From positions 22,858 through 86,857 of the forward strand of contig CAJOCQ010000008.1 in NCBI GenBank assembly GCA_905233135.1: a DNA stretch of 64,000 nucleotides. The letters are read 5' to 3'. This DNA comes from an uncultured Selenomonadaceae bacterium (GTDB lineage: Bacteria; Bacillota; Negativicutes; Selenomonadales; Selenomonadaceae). A program made the translations under genes and the position numbers. The notes beneath the pieces are model-generated. The model did not search any database. It was not told where the DNA came from and saw nothing but the letters and a program-made list of their open reading frames with translations. The first letter of the stretch is position 1. Each line of letters opens with the position of its first letter. Below are positions 16,278-25,595 of the stretch, piece after piece.

Positions 16278-18929
16278 TTATCTTGCAAAATAGGCGGTAC
16301 TGCCAATTTTAGTTTTTGCAACTTCGAGGCGAACAGGTACGCGCCGCTTTAATTCGTCAACGTGCGAAATAATTCCGACGAGTCGCCCGCTGCTCTGTAA
16401 ATCTGTCAAGGCGTTAATTGCAACGTCCAAAGTTTCACCGTCCAAAGTGCCAAAGCCTTCATCAATAAAAATCGTGTCGAGTTTGATACCGCTCGCAGTA
16501 TTTTTTACAACCGCCGCCAATCCCAACGCTAAACTCAATGACGCCAAAAAAGATTCGCCGCCCGACAAAGTTTCAACGGGACGCGCCGTGCCGCTGTAAG
16601 CGTCAAGAATTTCCAAGTTGAGCCCTTCGAGTTTTTGGCGCGAAAGTTCATTTCTTTCATTGCGAAAACGATAACGCCCGCCGCTCATTCGTTCAAGGCG
16701 TTCATTCGCCTCAAAAATAATTTCGTTGAAAATTGCGTTGAGGTAGTAACGCTGGAAAGTGATTTTAGATTTATCGCCGCTTGCCACGTCAGAAAGTTTT
16801 TTCCAAATCTGATAATTTTTTTCTTCGGCGTCAAAATCTTTGTTAAGGGCGTCAAGTTTTTTTGAAATATCCTGCAGGCGGTTCAAATTATTTTCGAGCT
16901 TGGCGGAATCTGTAACTGCGGCGGTGTAGGAGTCCTGCGCGAAAGATTTTTGAAATTGAAGGGCGGAAATATCAGGCGGCGTTTTGCCGTCAATTTTTTT
17001 TGCGGCGGCGTCAAGGGCAATTTGCGCGGCTTTAATTTTGCCTTCGCATTCTGAATAAAATTTTTCGCAGGCGTGAAAATTATCTTCGGCAACTTGCCAA
17101 GCTTTATCGAGATTTTGTTTTTGAATTTGCGCGGCTTTTAAATCTGCGTCAATTTTTGCAGTGTCAATCAAAAAAGGTTGCGGGATTTGAGATTTTTTTT
17201 CTTCGAGGATACCGCGCAAATTTTCGGCGGTGCGCGTTTTATTTTCGGCGTCAATTCGCGCAGCTTGAACTTTTTCGATAATATCTTTGGTAAAAGTTTC
17301 GCCCTTCTTGAGATTGGCGCGGGCGGTTTTTAAATCGTCGGCAGATTTTTTGGCGGCGTTGTAGAAATTTTCAGCCGCCGAAATTTCCATAACGTCAACA
17401 AATTTTTCAAGCAAATTTTTCTGCGCGTTAATTTTTTCGTCAATGGAAGTAATCCCCCTGTTTGCCGCGTCAAGTTCAATTTGCCGCTTTTCCAAAATTT
17501 TTTCGGCTTGTTCAATTTCTTCATCTGTAGGAATAATTTCTTTGGTAAAAGCCAATTTCGGGTGATGAAGGGAGCCGCAAACGGGGCAAGGTTCGCCGTC
17601 CTTTAAATCTTTTGCGAGTTTTGCGGCAGTGCACATTTTCTGAATAAGTTGCAGGCGTTTCAATTCTTTTTGGGCAGCGTCGAAATTTTTTTGTGCAATG
17701 TCAAGGCGTTTTTGCGCGGCGGCAGATTCTTTTTGCAGGCGTGCAATTTCTTTTTTGCAATTAAAAAATTCCTGCGCGTCCTTAAGTTTCTGCGCGGCTT
17801 TTACAAAATTGGCGTCCGCGCCCTGCAACGAATTTTCTTGCTTGCGTAAATCGTCAAGGCGTTGTTCACATTTTTTTTGTTGACTTTCCAACTTTTTAAG
17901 GGAATCCTGCGCGAGGTTTTCTTCTTTTTGAGCTTTTAAAAATTCCTGATACTTTTCCTGCAATTCGGCAAAGGCAGCTTTAATTTTAATATATTCGGAA
18001 ATTTTATTTTTGAGGTCATCGCGCAGATTTTCTTCAGTCTTGCGCTTTTGATATTCAATCTGCGCGGCTTTTAAATCGACAGAAATTTTTTCAAGGGCGT
18101 CTTGAGAATCTGACAAATTTTTTTGCGCGGCGTTGAAGTTTTCAAAATCCTTGTTAAGAATTTGCGCGGCGGTTAAATCAGCGTTGGCTTTATCGAGTTG
18201 CAGTTTTAATTCATCAATTTTATTTTGGGCGCGGCTTAAATTTTCGCCAAAAGTTTCAATCGTTGCAGAAATATTTTCTTCGCTAAAATTTTCAGCGTCA
18301 ACGGCGGAAATTTCTTTGGCGTCATTTAAAAAATTTTCGCGTCGCGTCAACATTTCGTTACAAATTTTTTTAGAATCAGAATATTTTTCCTTCAAACGAT
18401 TTTCAATCAGGGCGTAGAAATTGGCGTCAAAAATCATATTGAGAACTTCGCCGCGCTCCTTAGAATTTGCTGTAAGAAATTTTTTGAAACTGCCCTGCGG
18501 CAAAAGTATAACCTGCCGAAATTGGTCAATCTTAAATCCGATAATTTCGCTGACAAGCTTGCTGACTTTTTGTGCGCCGCTTTCAATCAAAATATTATTT
18601 TGGTAAATTTCGGCGGCAGAATCAACATTGCCGATTTTCAAGGTGCGCCGAATTTTATAAATTTTATCGCCGAGCGAAAAAGTAAATTCAACTTCGGTAG
18701 GGGTATTCGTCGCCGCCTGTTCGCAGCGCATCATTTTGCCGTTACGTTCGCCGCCGGAGCTGTTGCCGTACAGCGCATAACAAATTGCGTCAAGAATGGA
18801 AGTTTTGCCCGCGCCGGTTGCGCCGTGTATCAAGAAAAAATTTTCGCCGTTCAAGCCCTTTTCAAAATCTAACTCAACGGTTTTTGCGAACGGTTCAAAC
18901 GCCGTCATTTTCAAATTTATCGGTTTCAA
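16278..18929 (-). CDS. sbcC: Exonuclease subunit SbcC (Rad50-like SMC ATPase)
   Basis: 883 residues from the TTG at 18929, which has AAGGAGG at a good distance; the frame runs on upstream without an RBS. The ATPase head halves flank a long coiled coil. Walker A is GATGAGKTS near residue 35. The zinc-hook CPVC is near 446 in the middle of the coil. The ABC signature LSGGESFLASLSLALGLA is near 786 and Walker B (IFIDEGFGTLD) near 820. With SbcD it cuts hairpins and protein-blocked DNA ends in double-strand break repair. The nuclease gene sbcD, usually directly upstream, is not there: the upstream neighbour is a dispersed repeat and rpmB. Confidence 0.93.
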   Translation of the reverse strand: MKPINLKMTAFEPFAKTVELDFEKGLNGENFFLIHGATGAGKTSILDAICYALYGNSSGGERNGKMMRCEQAATNTPTEVEFTFSLGDKIYKIRRTLKIGNVDSAAEIYQNNILIESGAQKVSKLVSEIIGFKIDQFRQVILLPQGSFKKFLTANSKERGEVLNMIFDANFYALIENRLKEKYSDSKKICNEMLTRRENFLNDAKEISAVDAENFSEENISATIETFGENLSRAQNKIDELKLQLDKANADLTAAQILNKDFENFNAAQKNLSDSQDALEKISVDLKAAQIEYQKRKTEENLRDDLKNKISEYIKIKAAFAELQEKYQEFLKAQKEENLAQDSLKKLESQQKKCEQRLDDLRKQENSLQGADANFVKAAQKLKDAQEFFNCKKEIARLQKESAAAQKRLDIAQKNFDAAQKELKRLQLIQKMCTAAKLAKDLKDGEPCPVCGSLHHPKLAFTKEIIPTDEEIEQAEKILEKRQIELDAANRGITSIDEKINAQKNLLEKFVDVMEISAAENFYNAAKKSADDLKTARANLKKGETFTKDIIEKVQAARIDAENKTRTAENLRGILEEKKSQIPQPFLIDTAKIDADLKAAQIQKQNLDKAWQVAEDNFHACEKFYSECEGKIKAAQIALDAAAKKIDGKTPPDISALQFQKSFAQDSYTAAVTDSAKLENNLNRLQDISKKLDALNKDFDAEEKNYQIWKKLSDVASGDKSKITFQRYYLNAIFNEIIFEANERLERMSGGRYRFRNERNELSRQKLEGLNLEILDAYSGTARPVETLSGGESFLASLSLALGLAAVVKNTASGIKLDTIFIDEGFGTLDGETLDVAINALTDLQSSGRLVGIISHVDELKRRVPVRLEVAKTKIGSTAYFAR

Positions 18930-18975
18930 AAAAATTCCTCCTTTTTTAGGTGTCAGGAAATTGCAAAGGTAATAT

Positions 18976-19152
18976 CCGCCCGTCACTAAAGCCGCAGCTT
19001 GTCCTTTTTTACGAGCGTGGGAAAAAGTTGAAGCCCCAAAGGGGGCATCCTGTTACTAAGGGCGTACCGGAACCGAGCGGCCCTGACGGGCGGGAAAAAA
19101 GCACTTTTCTTTGGTTCTTTCTTTTTTGCGACTGAAAAAGAAAGAACATTTA
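18976..19152 (-). repeat. Dispersed structured repeat, type I, copy C
   Basis: Minus-strand copy. The core 18976-19093 runs from CCGCCCGTCACTAAAGCC to TGACGGGCGG, followed by the AAGAAAG hairpin and AACATTTA end. It lies between divergent sbcC and rpmB, with the rpmB promoter just beyond it. Confidence 0.85.
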
Positions 19153-19185
19153 TTAATAAAAAAATTGTAAACTATAAAAAAAAAT

Positions 19186-19214
19186 TTGCAACGCCAAAAA
19201 AGCTGTGCTATAAT
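19186..19214 (+). promoter_or_regulatory. Promoter of rpmB
   Basis: TTGCAA (19186-19191), 17 bases, TATAAT (19209-19214) with an extended TGC before the -10 box. Confidence 0.85.
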
Positions 19215-19247
19215 ACGCGCGTTACTTTTGAAGGGAGTGAAATTTCT

Positions 19248-19439
19248 ATGTCCGCTTTTTGCGAGATTTGCCATAAAGGTACTATGTCAGGAATGAATGT
19301 CAGCCATTCGCACTTGAAAACTAAACGCAAATGGAAGCCGAATATTCAACGTGTTCGCGCGGTTGTTGACGGCGAAATTAAACGCCTCAATGTTTGCACT
19401 CGTTGCCTTCGTTCGGGAAAAGTTCAACGCGCTATTTAA
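19248..19439 (+). CDS. rpmB: 50S ribosomal protein L28
   Basis: 63 residues, the normal length for bacterial L28, with the conserved KRKWKPNIQRVR and basic surface that binds 23S rRNA. It is a zinc-ribbon (C+) form: CEIC near the N-terminus and CTRC near the C-terminus. AAGGGAG precedes the ATG. Own promoter and terminator, so monocistronic. Confidence 0.97.
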   Translation: MSAFCEICHKGTMSGMNVSHSHLKTKRKWKPNIQRVRAVVDGEIKRLNVCTRCLRSGKVQRAI

Positions 19440-19460
19440 TTTTCGACATTAAAAAAAATG

Positions 19461-19493
19461 CCTCGTTCACAAAAAGTGTTCGAGGTTTTTTTG
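19461..19493. terminator. Terminator of rpmB
   Basis: CCTCG..CAC-AAAAA-GTG..CGAGG followed by TTTTTTTG. An A-run on the other side lets it serve the converging DUF4127-like gene, whose stop codon touches it. Confidence 0.85.
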
Positions 19494-21092
19494 TTACTTA
19501 AAAACAATTCGATTTTCAAACATTCTGTTCCAAGGAAATTCAACGCTAAACTGGTTTTTAACTTTGACTTCGGGCAAATTGTTTCTGATAAAAGAAGTGT
19601 ACATTTGTTCGCACCAATCCGCCGCGTCGTATTTTTTATCGTCAAGCAAATTGTAATAGCCGTCGCCTTCAATCCAATCAAGCCGCGCAGCAACTGTATT
19701 TCTGATATTTGCCTGGTACGCCCAATCGTCCAGGTAGCGCGTAAACAAAAGTTGGTTTTTATCTTCGGCGGACATTTTTTTAGTTAAAATACCAGTCGAA
19801 AGAGCAAAGCCGCTTGAGTTCGTGGCAGTATTCCAGCCCGCGTAAGCTTGCAACTTGAAAAGCATTTTACGATTTTTAAATTGTTCCATTAAAGCGTTAT
19901 CGGAGCCGTTGGCAAAGGCAATATCGGCAACTGCAACTTTATTGCCTTCGTCAAGATAATTTTGCACGGTATTTACAAAATTGGTAGTACTTTGGCGCGG
20001 CGTTGTAGTATTGTTGGCGTTGGGAGCCTCATAAGTTGCGCCGTCGATATTTGTATTGACAGCCAAAATAAAATCTGCGCGAGCGGTATCATAAACACGA
20101 TTTGCGCCGACAGCCATAAATTCCGCGTTAATCGAAGTATCAATAGTTTCATCGGAATAACTTGGAACAGTTTCGCCGCCCGTGCCCAAATTGTACGAAA
20201 CAAAAATTGACGGCTTGTTATTTGTGCGGTCATTAATTGCGCGCGTCAAAAGCATTAAGCCTACTTCGTCAATTCCTGCGATTGTTTGATATTTATTTTT
20301 GGAAATATTTTCGCCGTACTTCGCCAAATTTCGCCCTTCAATGTGCGTTTGAGAAAAAGGCGCGTTATCGTCCCTGCCGAGCAACAGGCAATTAAAAATT
20401 TTTTCGTCAGCCATATCAACTAATTTTTCATTCGCCTCAAAATTTTTTTCGCGGCGTTCCATCCAATCGTCCATTGCGCGTTCGGGAATTAATTTTTGCA
20501 GAAAAACAATTTCCTTGTTTTCGCGCGGCGTCAAGCCTTCCAATTCCAATTTGTCAATCAGTGCAGTATAGCGAAAAATATTTGCGCCGTAATTTCTGTA
20601 ATAATCGGGCTCTTCATAACCTGACGCAACGCCATTGCGCGGCGTACGCATTACCGAGCCGAAAACGTACAGCGGCAATTTTTTATGTTTCTTGTGAAAT
20701 TCTCTGAAAAGTTCCGCGCGTTCCAAAATAATTTGCTTGCCGTAATTGTGTTTACGCGAAGAAACCAAGCTGCCGTATAACATAGCGTCCGAAGAAATGA
20801 CGGCGGCTTTAATATCTTTTTTGGTGTTTCTTGCAAGCCATTCCCATAACCTGTCAGGGTTGCCCAAATCGTCACGCCCGCCCATAATTTCCTTCGGCGG
20901 CATTACAACTTGATAACCCGCCTTTTGAATAATTTCCAGCGTTTGGTCGTAAACAACAGGGCGGTTATCGTGCGGTATGTACAAAATTTTTTCCGGCTCA
21001 TTATTTTTACGTTTTGCGTCGGCGTCGGGCATTGCGGCAAAAATTCCAATAAAGCCAAGTGCAACGCCTAAAATTTTCCACGCCTTTTTCAA
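19494..21092 (-). CDS. Secreted DUF4127-like protein
   Basis: 532 residues with a signal peptide (residues 1-26, ending DADA). It matches my memory of the DUF4127 family: IPHDNRPVVYDQ near the start (the (L/I)P.D(D/N)RP motif), VMPPKEIMGGR, then AAVISSDAMLYGSLVSSR, SVMRTPRN and GIDEVGLMLLTR. The biochemical function of this family is not known to me. The start is TTG at 21092 after AAAGGAGGAA. It lies upstream-to-upstream with a hairpin cassette and is probably monocistronic. An envelope or extracellular role is inferred from the signal peptide only. Confidence 0.7.
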   Translation of the reverse strand: MKKAWKILGVALGFIGIFAAMPDADAKRKNNEPEKILYIPHDNRPVVYDQTLEIIQKAGYQVVMPPKEIMGGRDDLGNPDRLWEWLARNTKKDIKAAVISSDAMLYGSLVSSRKHNYGKQIILERAELFREFHKKHKKLPLYVFGSVMRTPRNGVASGYEEPDYYRNYGANIFRYTALIDKLELEGLTPRENKEIVFLQKLIPERAMDDWMERREKNFEANEKLVDMADEKIFNCLLLGRDDNAPFSQTHIEGRNLAKYGENISKNKYQTIAGIDEVGLMLLTRAINDRTNNKPSIFVSYNLGTGGETVPSYSDETIDTSINAEFMAVGANRVYDTARADFILAVNTNIDGATYEAPNANNTTTPRQSTTNFVNTVQNYLDEGNKVAVADIAFANGSDNALMEQFKNRKMLFKLQAYAGWNTATNSSGFALSTGILTKKMSAEDKNQLLFTRYLDDWAYQANIRNTVAARLDWIEGDGYYNLLDDKKYDAADWCEQMYTSFIRNNLPEVKVKNQFSVEFPWNRMFENRIVFK

Positions 21093-21167
21093 AAAAATTC
21101 CTCCTTTGTAGTGTAACAGTTAGAACGTGTTGAATAATTATTTTTTTTGAAAATTATTTATATAAAT

Positions 21168-21278
21168 GTTCTTTCTTTCTTTAGTAGAAAGAAAGAACCA
21201 AAGAAAGAATCGTCACGCTGGAAACGCATCCTGCGTTTCGGGCGTGACAGGGGCGCGCGTCCGTGCGCGCCCTTTTTT
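21168..21278 (+). repeat. Type II hairpin cassette, copy F (possible structured RNA)
   Basis: Three hairpins in a row: a perfect 12-bp GTTCTTTCTTTC/GAAAGAAAGAAC stem (21168-21198); a two-tier stem GTCACGC/GCGTGAC plus GAAACGCA/TGCGTTTC (21212-21248); and GGGCGCGCG/TGCGCGCCC with a TCCG loop followed by TTTTTT (21251-21278). The T-tail points along the plus strand, although both flanking genes are on the minus strand. Confidence 0.7.
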
Positions 21279-21388
21279 GTCCTTACTTTGTAGAAAATCT
21301 ATTTTTTCTATTATTCAACAGTCCTTAGGCAATACGCAAGCCATGCAAAAAGCGTTGCTGTCTCTTGCTTTGTCAAAAAATTTTTACG

Positions 21389-22072
21389 TCATTTTTTCTT
21401 CTTCGAGCGAATATCGCCCCATAAGTCTCTTGCTTTGTCAAAAACTTTCGGTTCGCTTGTACGAATATTTTGGTCACTGATAATTTTTGAAAGGTACTGC
21501 GTGCATTTTTCGTAATCGCCGAGCCTGTAATAAATTGCGCCAACCAAATACACCGCCGCCGAATCAGTCAACCCGCCAATAGGATAATGTTCCTTTGCAA
21601 GGGATTCATTGAACTGCTCCGCCGCCAATGTCAAATATTCGCGTTCTTCGTCTTGATATTCGCCCGTAAATCGATACAGCCAACCGACATTTAAATTGTA
21701 TGACGCTTTTTTTGAGGCGGGACCGTTGATAATGTCAAGGTAAATCAACGCCATAAGAAAAGAGCCGACGGCGTCAGGCAATGTGCGCGTTTCTGTAAAT
21801 TCTATATCTAAATCTTTCTGCTTGAGAAATTCCCAAAGTTTTTCTCGGTGCTTATTGGGCAACCGCGCAGTAAAAGTTGATTCGTCCGCCGCAAAGCCGC
21901 AATGTTCGCAAATCCAAATTCTGTAATAATATGGGCTGAACCCCTTGTAATGGACGCATAAATCCTCATCTCTTTTTTCTACGACAAGCCGCGACCGAGT
22001 TTTTATAACGCGCGTTTCTTGTTGACAAACAGGACAAGTTTTTTCTACCACAAAGGTATTATCTACCGCCAC
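21389..22072 (-). CDS. DUF2225 family protein
   Basis: 227 residues from the GTG at 22072 (AAAGGAG eight bases upstream). The N-terminus carries a zinc-ribbon-like pair, CPVC (about 13) and CEHCGF (about 55). The rest is helical with TPR-like character (NVGWLYRFTGEYQDEEREYLTLAAEQF, VYLVGAIYYRLGDYEKCTQYLSKII). This agrees with the DUF2225 family of Firmicutes, whose function is unknown to me. It follows the GH13-GH77 gene after 31 bases and is probably the last gene of that transcript. Confidence 0.75.
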   Translation of the reverse strand: MAVDNTFVVEKTCPVCQQETRVIKTRSRLVVEKRDEDLCVHYKGFSPYYYRIWICEHCGFAADESTFTARLPNKHREKLWEFLKQKDLDIEFTETRTLPDAVGSFLMALIYLDIINGPASKKASYNLNVGWLYRFTGEYQDEEREYLTLAAEQFNESLAKEHYPIGGLTDSAAVYLVGAIYYRLGDYEKCTQYLSKIISDQNIRTSEPKVFDKARDLWGDIRSKKKK

Positions 22073-22103
22073 TGCCTGCGCTCCTTTCTTGTTGAATAAA
22101 AAA

Positions 22104-25100
22104 CTACCTCAAATACTTGTTGCAAAGTGCCTTCAATTTTCCTGCTTCCGCTTCCAGCTGATAATCCGCCTTGAGTTGCCAACCCCAATTAGTGCCAACA
22201 GTGCCGGGCGTATTCATACGGGCGCGGCTGTCAAGTTTCAACACGTCTTGCATTGGAATTATAGCATAGCGTGAATCTGACGCGTACGCAAATTCTATCA
22301 GTTTTTGGCAAACGTCATCGGGGCGGCGCGCGTCTGCGCCCAAAAGTGCCGCAATGGTCGGCTTGCTCAAATTGTCAACATCTTCCATAAACCAGCCGAC
22401 GGTTGTATTGTTATCGTGCGTGCCCGTGTACGTCAAAGAATTTTCAGGCGCAACAAATCCAATTCGCCCGTCTTCGTTGAAGTGCAACTCGAAATGTAAA
22501 ATTTTCATACCGGGAAAACCGCACGCTTGCCGCAAATATTCAACTTCATCAGTGATAATCCCCAAATCTTCCGCCACAATCTGCGCACTGTCTCCAAATT
22601 CTTTCTTGATAACGTCAAAGAACGGTTTACCGGGACCTTTCAGCCATTCGCCTTTAATTGCGTTTTCGGCGTCGCCGTCAACCGACCAGTAACTCTCAAA
22701 GCCCCTGAAGTGGTCAATTCGCACAATGTCAACAAGCGCGTACAATTTTTTGAAGCGCAATTTCCACCACGAATAATTTTCCGCCTTCATTTCGTCCCAA
22801 TCGTATTGCGGATTACCCCAAAGTTGCCCCGTCGCACTGAAATAATCGGGCGGTACGCCTGCAACTTTTTCGGGTCTGCCGCTTTCAAGCAGTTTGAAAA
22901 GTTTTGGATTAGCCCAAACGTCCGCGCTGTCAGCTGAAACAAATATTGGCATATCGCCCAAAATTTGTATACCGCGTTCATTTGCATAAGCGTGCAATTT
23001 CTGCCACTGCGTACTGAAAATATATTGTTCAAATTCAAAGTATAAAATTTCGTCCGCCAATTTTTCGCGCAGGCTTGCTAAAGTTTTTGCGTCGCGCTGT
23101 TTAATTTTTTCGTCCCATTCAATCCAGTAGCTGTTATTGTTTTGCTTTTTAATTGCGGCGAAGAGTGCATAATCTTCCAGCCAATATGATTCATCGGCGC
23201 GGAATTTTTCAAAGAAATTTTTCAAATTTTCGTCTGTTGCAAGTTTTTCTTTGAAGTTTATAAAAGCTTTTTGCAAAAGTTTACTTTTAAAGCTCCATAC
23301 GCGCTCAAATTCGACTGTAGACGCCTTGAAAGGTTGCGCGGGTACTTTTATATCATCTTGAGACAAAAAGCCCTTTTCGGCTAAATCTTCGGGCGATATA
23401 AGCATTGGATTTCCTGCAAACGCGCTTGGTGATTGATAGGGCGAATAGCCGAAACCTACAGGATTTAACGGCAAAATTTGCCAAATACTTTGTCCCGCCG
23501 CTTTAAGGTAGTCAACAAAATTATATGCCTCTCTGCCCAAATCACCAATTCCGAATTTTGAAGGCAAGCTCGTCGGGTGCAATAAAATTCCTGCGCGCCT
23601 GTCATAATTTTTTTTCTGCGGGATATGGTGCAACAAAACGCCTTCAAGCGGCTGAAGTTTAAATGCAACTCTGCCGCGCGTAACGGGATAATGTTTCTTT
23701 GTGTTTGAAGGCTCGAAGGCGTCAACGAACACGCCGCCCGCAAAATCGCTGACGTCAAATGAAACGTCCTTGCTTTCTTCAGTCGAACGATTAAACGCTA
23801 CCAAATAGGCGTCATTCTTCGCCTCGTTGTCGAAAACATCGCGCCCTGTACGAATTACCCGCGCGTATGCAAAAATATCCCCGTGCGAAGGCAACGGCAA
23901 AAATTCGCCCGTCTGCAAAACTAAATTCTTGTTTCTAATTGCAATAAATTTTTTGTAAGTCTCAAATAAATCTTTGTCGCCGCCTTCCCAATCGTACGGG
24001 CGGCGGTTAGTCGGGTCTTTGAAGCCCTGCATTCCAATTTCATCGCCGTAATAAATGCACGGCACGCCGGGATAAGTCATTTGCCAAAGAGCCGCCATTT
24101 TCAAACGCGCCTTGCCGAGCTTTTCGTGCTTTTCGTCAAGTTTAAATTTTGCCTGTTCGATAGCGGGCATTTTGTCATAGTAGGGAGCTTCGCCAAAAAT
24201 TGTAACGGGGCGCATAATATCGTGGCTTGAAAGTAAATTCATCATTACATAGAAATTTTCTTTGGGATAATTTTCGCGCAGACTTTCCATTCGGCGCATA
24301 CAAGTTTCGCCGTCAATTTTTCCCAAAATAAAATTAAATAAATGTTCGCGCCAAGGATAATTCATAGCCGAATCCATTTCATAGCCGCACAAATATTGAC
24401 GCTGGACGCCGTAAGCAATTTTATTCGAGGCGTCTTCCCAAACTTCGCCAATCATAATTGCATCGGGATTAGCTTTTTTCAATTCGGCAAAAAATAACTG
24501 CGAAAATTCGGCGGGCAATTCGTCAATGACATCTAAACGCCAGCCCGCAATTCCTTCGCGCATCCAATGTTTCAAAACGCTGTCATTGTCCCTAATTATA
24601 AAATCCATATATGACGGCGTAATTTCGCGCACATTCGGCAAAGTCGGGAAATTCCACCAACTCTCGTAATCGTTGGGGAAATTTCTGAAACTGTACCATT
24701 CAAAGTACGGCGAATTTTTCGACTGATACGCGCCGACAGAATTATATTGCCCGTTACGATTGAAATAAATGCTGTTGCTGCCCGTATGACTGAAAACGCC
24801 GTCAATAATTATCGAAATTCCCTTCGACTTTGCAACGTCAATCAAATGTTTAAAATCTTCGTTCGTGCCCAAAATCGGGTCAATCTTATGATAATCGCCC
24901 GTGTCGTAATGGTGGTTACTTTCAGATTCAAAAACGGGATTAAAATAAATCGTGGAAATTCCCAAATCTTTCAGGTAGTCAAGTTTTTCTTCAACGCCGC
25001 GCAGGTTGCCGCCGTAAAAATCATAAGCAACAATGTCATTTGTATCAACGTCTTTGTAGTAGCAGGGGTCATCCTTCCAGCTTGCGTGATAAACCGCGCC

Positions 25101-25583
25101 GCGCTTTTCGACAATTTCATTTCCTGCACGATAAAATCTGTCAGGGAAAATTTGATACATAACCGAATGCTTGAACCAATCGGGAGTTTTTGCGCCGCGT
25201 TGGTAAACGGTAATTTGAAAGGCGGGCGGCGCGTAGTCAAAATAAAGTTCGCCAACGCCGCCGAGTTGTTCGGGGTTGTTGCCGTAATAGTAGGTTCTGT
25301 CAGCCGTCACGATTATAAAATAGTACCAAATCAAGCAACCTTTTTCAGGCATAGTAATTTCAGTGGAATAAAATTTTTCGGTTGCCTTTTCGGCGTCGCG
25401 CGTTGAAAGGTTAGTCCACTTTTCGCCGGTAGATTCGCTCCACGTATGCAACAAAACTTGGCGTACAACTTCTTCAGTTTTGATACGAATACCGAGCCGA
25501 ATTGTACTGCCCGCCTCAACCGCGCCGACTGTCGAGCGGTAATAAATATTTTGCGAATTGTGTTCGACGTTGGATTTATCCAT
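22104..25583 (-). CDS. Fused alpha-amylase-family (GH13) enzyme and 4-alpha-glucanotransferase (GH77)
   Basis: 1159 residues holding two complete enzymes. Residues about 1-130 resemble the N-terminal beta domain of neopullulanase-type enzymes. Residues about 130-650 are a GH13 barrel: MYQIFPDRF, DGVFSHTG, GWRLDVIDE (nucleophile Asp about 347), GEVWED (Glu about 378), SSHD (Asp about 453). From about 658 a full GH77 amylomaltase (MalQ) domain begins: GILLHPTSLPS, GVPPDYFS, GQLWGNPQYDW, RIDHFRGF, AEDLG, TGTHDNNT. The first half should cut or debranch maltodextrins and the second re-ligate them, so glycogen and maltodextrin are handled by one polypeptide. No signal peptide. It is downstream of the glg genes and the GT92-like pair. 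Confidence 0.9.
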   Translation of the reverse strand: MDKSNVEHNSQNIYYRSTVGAVEAGSTIRLGIRIKTEEVVRQVLLHTWSESTGEKWTNLSTRDAEKATEKFYSTEITMPEKGCLIWYYFIIVTADRTYYYGNNPEQLGGVGELYFDYAPPAFQITVYQRGAKTPDWFKHSVMYQIFPDRFYRAGNEIVEKRGAVYHASWKDDPCYYKDVDTNDIVAYDFYGGNLRGVEEKLDYLKDLGISTIYFNPVFESESNHHYDTGDYHKIDPILGTNEDFKHLIDVAKSKGISIIIDGVFSHTGSNSIYFNRNGQYNSVGAYQSKNSPYFEWYSFRNFPNDYESWWNFPTLPNVREITPSYMDFIIRDNDSVLKHWMREGIAGWRLDVIDELPAEFSQLFFAELKKANPDAIMIGEVWEDASNKIAYGVQRQYLCGYEMDSAMNYPWREHLFNFILGKIDGETCMRRMESLRENYPKENFYVMMNLLSSHDIMRPVTIFGEAPYYDKMPAIEQAKFKLDEKHEKLGKARLKMAALWQMTYPGVPCIYYGDEIGMQGFKDPTNRRPYDWEGGDKDLFETYKKFIAIRNKNLVLQTGEFLPLPSHGDIFAYARVIRTGRDVFDNEAKNDAYLVAFNRSTEESKDVSFDVSDFAGGVFVDAFEPSNTKKHYPVTRGRVAFKLQPLEGVLLHHIPQKKNYDRRAGILLHPTSLPSKFGIGDLGREAYNFVDYLKAAGQSIWQILPLNPVGFGYSPYQSPSAFAGNPMLISPEDLAEKGFLSQDDIKVPAQPFKASTVEFERVWSFKSKLLQKAFINFKEKLATDENLKNFFEKFRADESYWLEDYALFAAIKKQNNNSYWIEWDEKIKQRDAKTLASLREKLADEILYFEFEQYIFSTQWQKLHAYANERGIQILGDMPIFVSADSADVWANPKLFKLLESGRPEKVAGVPPDYFSATGQLWGNPQYDWDEMKAENYSWWKLRFKKLYALVDIVRIDHFRGFESYWSVDGDAENAIKGEWLKGPGKPFFDVIKKEFGDSAQIVAEDLGIITDEVEYLRQACGFPGMKILHFELHFNEDGRIGFVAPENSLTYTGTHDNNTTVGWFMEDVDNLSKPTIAALLGADARRPDDVCQKLIEFAYASDSRYAIIPMQDVLKLDSRARMNTPGTVGTNWGWQLKADYQLEAEAGKLKALCNKYLR

Positions 25584-25595
25584 AATGTCATCTCC

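Noticed and set aside
22354..22937. Plus-strand frames of 112 and 136 codons antisense to the GH13-GH77 gene
   Set aside because: They lie wholly within a confirmed gene and look like antisense shadows with no family similarity.
24747..25406. 219-codon plus-strand frame antisense to the GH13 domain
   Set aside because: Long by chance because of codon bias on the opposite strand; no RBS and no recognisable domain.
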